15,799 bases of DNA from an uncultured Bacilli bacterium (GTDB lineage: Bacteria > Bacillota_I > Bacilli_A > RF39 > UBA660). Both the position numbers and the translations under genes were made by a program. The notes under the pieces were generated by a model, which had not been told where the DNA came from, did no database searches, and saw only the letters and a program-made list of their open reading frames with translations. Positions 13,798-15,799 of the stretch are shown one piece after another (the first letter of the stretch is position 1; every line of letters starts with the position of its first letter). The stretch covers positions 1 through 15,799 of the forward strand of contig CANPWK010000012.1 of NCBI GenBank assembly GCA_947584105.1, written 5' to 3'.

Positions 13798-14529
13798 TTA
13801 GCAATAACCACCATCAATATTAACTATTTCACCATTTATATAACTAGCATCTTCACTTGCTAAAAAATATATTGTCTTTGCAATTTCTTTTTTGTTAGCA
13901 AATCTTTCTAAATAAATTTTACTTGTTTCTTCTTCAATATAATCTTTAGGTAAATCTTTATTCATATCAGTATCAGCCCATCCAATAGCAACTGCATTTA
14001 CTCTTATATCAGGTTTAAATTGAAATGCTAAATCTCTTGTAAGACTTTGTAATCCGATTTTTGAAATATTATAATCTAAACATTCTGGTGATATAGTCTT
14101 TGTTCCATTAGTAGAAGATACATTAATTATTGAACTACCTTTTTTCATATATTTTGATGCTTCTCTTGATACAATAAACGCACCTAAAACATTAACTTCT
14201 AAAGTTCTTTTAAACTCATCAACAGTAATGTCAGCAAAATCTCTATCGTATACAATACCAGCATTATTAACTAAAACATCAATTCTTCCAAATTCTTTTA
14301 TAATAGAATTTATCATATTTATAACTGCATTCTCATTTGAAACATCTGCCTCTATCACTAATGCTTTTATATTAAAATTACTTTCTACATATTCCTTTAA
14401 TTCATTGGCTTCAGCTTCACTTTTGATATAATTAATTACAACATTATATCCCTTAGAAGCAAATTCTATAATGGTAGCTTTACCAATTCCTCTTGAACTA
14501 CCAGTTACTAAAACTACTTTATTTTTCAT
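13798..14529 (-). CDS. Short-chain dehydrogenase/reductase, FabG-like
   Basis: The 243-residue Rossmann protein has TGSSRGIG at 9-16 (NAD(P) binding), NNAG at 88-91, Asn113, catalytic Ser139 and the YxxxK pair Tyr153/Lys157. It ends in INGEIVNIDGGY, typical of classical SDRs. The Ser-Arg after TG favours NADPH. The sequence is close to 3-oxoacyl-ACP reductase, but no fatty-acid synthesis genes are nearby, so the substrate remains open. The loop after strand 6 reads AIGWADTDM instead of the common PGxxxTxM, which may shift specificity. Its ATG lies inside the end of the YgjV-like gene (11-base overlap) with AAGGAAGG upstream. Confidence 0.93.
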   Translation of the reverse strand: MKNKVVLVTGSSRGIGKATIIEFASKGYNVVINYIKSEAEANELKEYVESNFNIKALVIEADVSNENAVINMINSIIKEFGRIDVLVNNAGIVYDRDFADITVDEFKRTLEVNVLGAFIVSREASKYMKKGSSIINVSSTNGTKTISPECLDYNISKIGLQSLTRDLAFQFKPDIRVNAVAIGWADTDMNKDLPKDYIEEETSKIYLERFANKKEIAKTIYFLASEDASYINGEIVNIDGGYC

Positions 14530-15025
14530 AAGACATTTTCCTTCCTTTTATATCAAACCTATATATAGCAATAATTGCAAATATCAGTTCTAATATAGTA
14601 GCAATTAGTCCTGATATTGCATAAAACTTTATATTATAAATTATAAATAATATACAAGAAATTACCTCAACTATTCTTGTTATCTTTAAATTGTCTTGCC
14701 ATAAGGCTATACTATAAATTATTACTGCAATACTAGGTAAAATACTAATTAAACCATTATATGATAATATTGACATTATTAACATTGTTAAAATAATAAG
14801 AACTAGACAAACAACACTTTTAACTTTACTAAAAAGAATATTTCTTATAGATGTCATCAAATTCATTAAACACCCATTTATTGCTCCTAAACATAAATAC
14901 TGTAATGCGAAAAAAATGCTTGAAAAGATTTGTAAGTTTAATAATCGTTTTTTTACATTTATTTGAAAACTTAATATCAATATTATTAAGGCTATTACAC
15001 CCATTATTTGTCCAATCCAGAACAC
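14519..15025 (-). CDS. YgjV-like integral membrane protein
   Basis: The 168-residue protein is mostly hydrophobic, with about five membrane segments (roughly 5-20, 30-53, 68-84, 92-108, 118-155). The N-terminus FWIGQIMGVIALI and the LNLQIFSSIFFALQYLCLGA stretch match the YgjV (Imp-YgjV) family, whose function is unknown. The start is GTG (15023-15025) with AGAGGT five bases upstream. The first in-frame ATG, seven codons later, would remove conserved residues and has no good site. It opens the operon with the SDR, cutA, histidine phosphatase and broken HIT genes. Confidence 0.82.
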   Translation of the reverse strand: MFWIGQIMGVIALIILILSFQINVKKRLLNLQIFSSIFFALQYLCLGAINGCLMNLMTSIRNILFSKVKSVVCLVLIILTMLIMSILSYNGLISILPSIAVIIYSIALWQDNLKITRIVEVISCILFIIYNIKFYAISGLIATILELIFAIIAIYRFDIKGRKMSYEK

Positions 15026-15116
15026 AGTACACCTCTATTTATATAATAATTTCTTTATTGTCTATTTTAACATTAAAGTCTTTCTTACTAAAGTCATTGT
15101 TAATACATTCATTTTA

Positions 15117-15125
15117 ATTATATCA
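15117..15125 (-). promoter_or_regulatory. Extended -10 promoter of the ygjV operon
   Basis: TGATATAAT (plus 15117-15125) is a perfect TATAAT with an extended TGA. The -35 region is only TATTAA. It predicts a leader of about 85 nt before the GTG start. The leader contains a repeated GACTTTA but no terminator, and I see no known riboswitch in it. The whole 15026-15248 interval holds only this promoter, the leader and the spoVS terminator. Confidence 0.6.
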
Positions 15126-15237
15126 AAATTTCTACAAAATTAATAAAAATTTTTAAAAAGAGCTTGAATTTTGCTAACTATTATTTATTTTTTATATACT
15201 TATCAGATTTTTAAAAATATTTTGATGATTATTTATA

Positions 15238-15259
15238 CAAAAAAAAGGCTATCTAGCCT
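15238..15259 (-). terminator. spoVS terminator overlapping its stop codon
   Basis: AGGCT-AGAT-AGCCT (plus 15246-15250 with 15255-15259) is followed by eight T on the minus strand. The stop TAG (15249-15251) straddles the loop and the second stem arm, so the last codons of spoVS build the hairpin. Confidence 0.85.
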
Positions 15260-15509
15260 CTACAATTAATTTTATAGCAGTACGCTCTTCACCTTCAATT
15301 GTAATGTCAGTGAAAGCTGGAATACATACTAAATTTTTACCACTAGGTGCCACAAAACCACGAGCGATAGCAATAGCTTTAATAGCTTGATTTAATGCCC
15401 CAGCACCAATTGCTTGTATTTCAACTGTTCCTTTTTCACGCATTACATTAGCTAAAGCTCCAGCAACTGAATTAGGGTTTGATTTAGTCCCTACTTTAAG
15501 TGTTTCCAT
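15249..15509 (-). CDS. spoVS: Stage V sporulation protein S
   Basis: The 86-residue protein starts METLKVGTKSNPNSVAGALA and continues with IQAIGAGALNQAIKAIAIARG, close to full identity with the SpoVS consensus. SpoVS is a small Alba-like, probably nucleic-acid-binding protein. In Bacillus subtilis it acts in sporulation, affecting septation and spore coat assembly, and it is widely conserved. The start has AAGGAAG at a slightly long spacing. It is a single-gene unit: the SASP terminator lies upstream and its own terminator overlaps the stop. The upstream 95 bases show a possible -10 TATAGT but no clear sigma-H or sigma-G boxes. Confidence 0.97.
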   Translation of the reverse strand: METLKVGTKSNPNSVAGALANVMREKGTVEIQAIGAGALNQAIKAIAIARGFVAPSGKNLVCIPAFTDITIEGEERTAIKLIVEAR

Positions 15510-15580
15510 AATTTATTCTTCCTTTCTAATTAACTATATGAATTAAAATTTAGAAAAGAACTAAAATAAATTATGGATAT

Positions 15581-15604
15581 AAAAAGATTCAACAGAATCT
15601 TTTT
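15581..15604 (-). terminator. Terminator after the SASP gene
   Basis: AAAAAGATTC / GAATCTTTTT (plus 15581-15590 with 15595-15604) forms a 10-bp stem around a four-base loop, with a T-rich 3' side on the minus strand. It begins immediately at the SASP stop codon (15604-15606), overlapping it by one base. Confidence 0.85.
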
Positions 15605-15786
15605 TAAGAATTTTTTATAAGAGACTTTTTACCTAATTCAACTAATCTTTTAGTCATCATTCCACCAACAGTACCATTTAATCTACTGATTGTATCTGCT
15701 CCTAATGTAATATTTAATTCTCTAGCAATCTCATATTTCATATTATCTAAAGCTTGTTTAGAACCGCTTACAACTAACTTATTCAT
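15604..15786 (-). CDS. Alpha/beta-type small acid-soluble spore protein
   Basis: The 60-residue protein contains KQALDNMKYEIARELNI, the first conserved SASP block with the YEIA site cut by the germination protease GPR. It is followed by the second block GADTISRLNGTVGGMMTKRLV. Alpha/beta SASPs saturate forespore DNA, shift it toward an A-like form and protect it from UV and heat; they are degraded at germination. Of two tandem ATGs (15789 and 15786) the second is better spaced from GGAGGT. The promoter lies beyond the right edge. Its presence shows that the organism forms, or recently formed, endospores. Confidence 0.97.
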   Translation of the reverse strand: MNKLVVSGSKQALDNMKYEIARELNITLGADTISRLNGTVGGMMTKRLVELGKKSLIKNS

Positions 15787-15799
15787 CATACACCTCCAT

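Noticed and set aside
15065..15112. Short 15-codon leader peptide before ygjV
   Set aside because: Its ATG lies at or before the predicted transcription start and has no ribosome binding site.
14851..15117. Plus-strand 88-residue reading frame opposite ygjV
   Set aside because: It is antisense to a conserved membrane-protein gene, lacks a ribosome binding site and has no recognisable family.

Overview
The window is an AT-rich chromosomal segment from a low-GC Firmicute. Every protein gene lies on the minus strand, so transcription runs from high to low coordinates. Gene order matches Bacilli at four places: rlmN-prpC-prkC-rsgA-rpe, gpsB-rnpB, rodZ-pgsA, and spoIVFA-spoIVFB-rplU-prp. The very AT-rich composition and small proteins suggest an uncultured, Mollicutes-related or Erysipelotrichales-like Bacillus. 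Three things argue against a wall-less mycoplasma: sporulation genes (an alpha/beta SASP, spoVS, spoIVFA/B), a PASTA kinase, and the standard code (Trp sites checked are TGG; TGA serves as stop). The exact taxon is inference.

Layout in transcription order. (1) 15.8-15.2 kb: two single-gene sporulation units, SASP and spoVS, each with its own terminator. (2) 15.1-12.3 kb: an accessory operon of a YgjV-like membrane protein, a FabG-like SDR, CutA, a histidine phosphatase and a broken HIT gene. It ends at an elaborate hairpin that may also be a small RNA. (3) 12.3-7.1 kb: a tightly coupled housekeeping operon, rlmN-prpC-prkC-rsgA-rpe. It combines rRNA/tRNA methylation, a Ser/Thr phosphatase-kinase pair, a ribosome-assembly GTPase and a pentose phosphate enzyme. 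(4) 7.1-5.1 kb: tig with its own promoter, then a HAD 5'-nucleotidase. (5) 5.0-3.2 kb: gpsB, RNase P RNA, rodZ and pgsA (division, tRNA processing, cell shape, phospholipid synthesis). (6) 3.2-1.9 kb: spoIVFA-spoIVFB, the mother-cell pro-sigma-K protease and its partner. (7) 1.9-0.5 kb: a DUF2798-like membrane protein behind a structured leader, and an unrecognised protein. (8) 0.5 kb to the left edge: rplU with its leader, then the start of prp.

The least expected items are: a riboswitch-like leader with a three-way junction and a possible pseudoknot before the DUF2798 gene; a C-terminal InlB-type repeat on PrkC; repeated fusion of stop codons with terminator hairpins; the decayed HIT gene; and a compact terminator or sRNA before rlmN. 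No insertion sequence, CRISPR array, tRNA gene or prophage gene was seen. No gene-free stretch exceeds 300 bases except the one occupied by rnpB.
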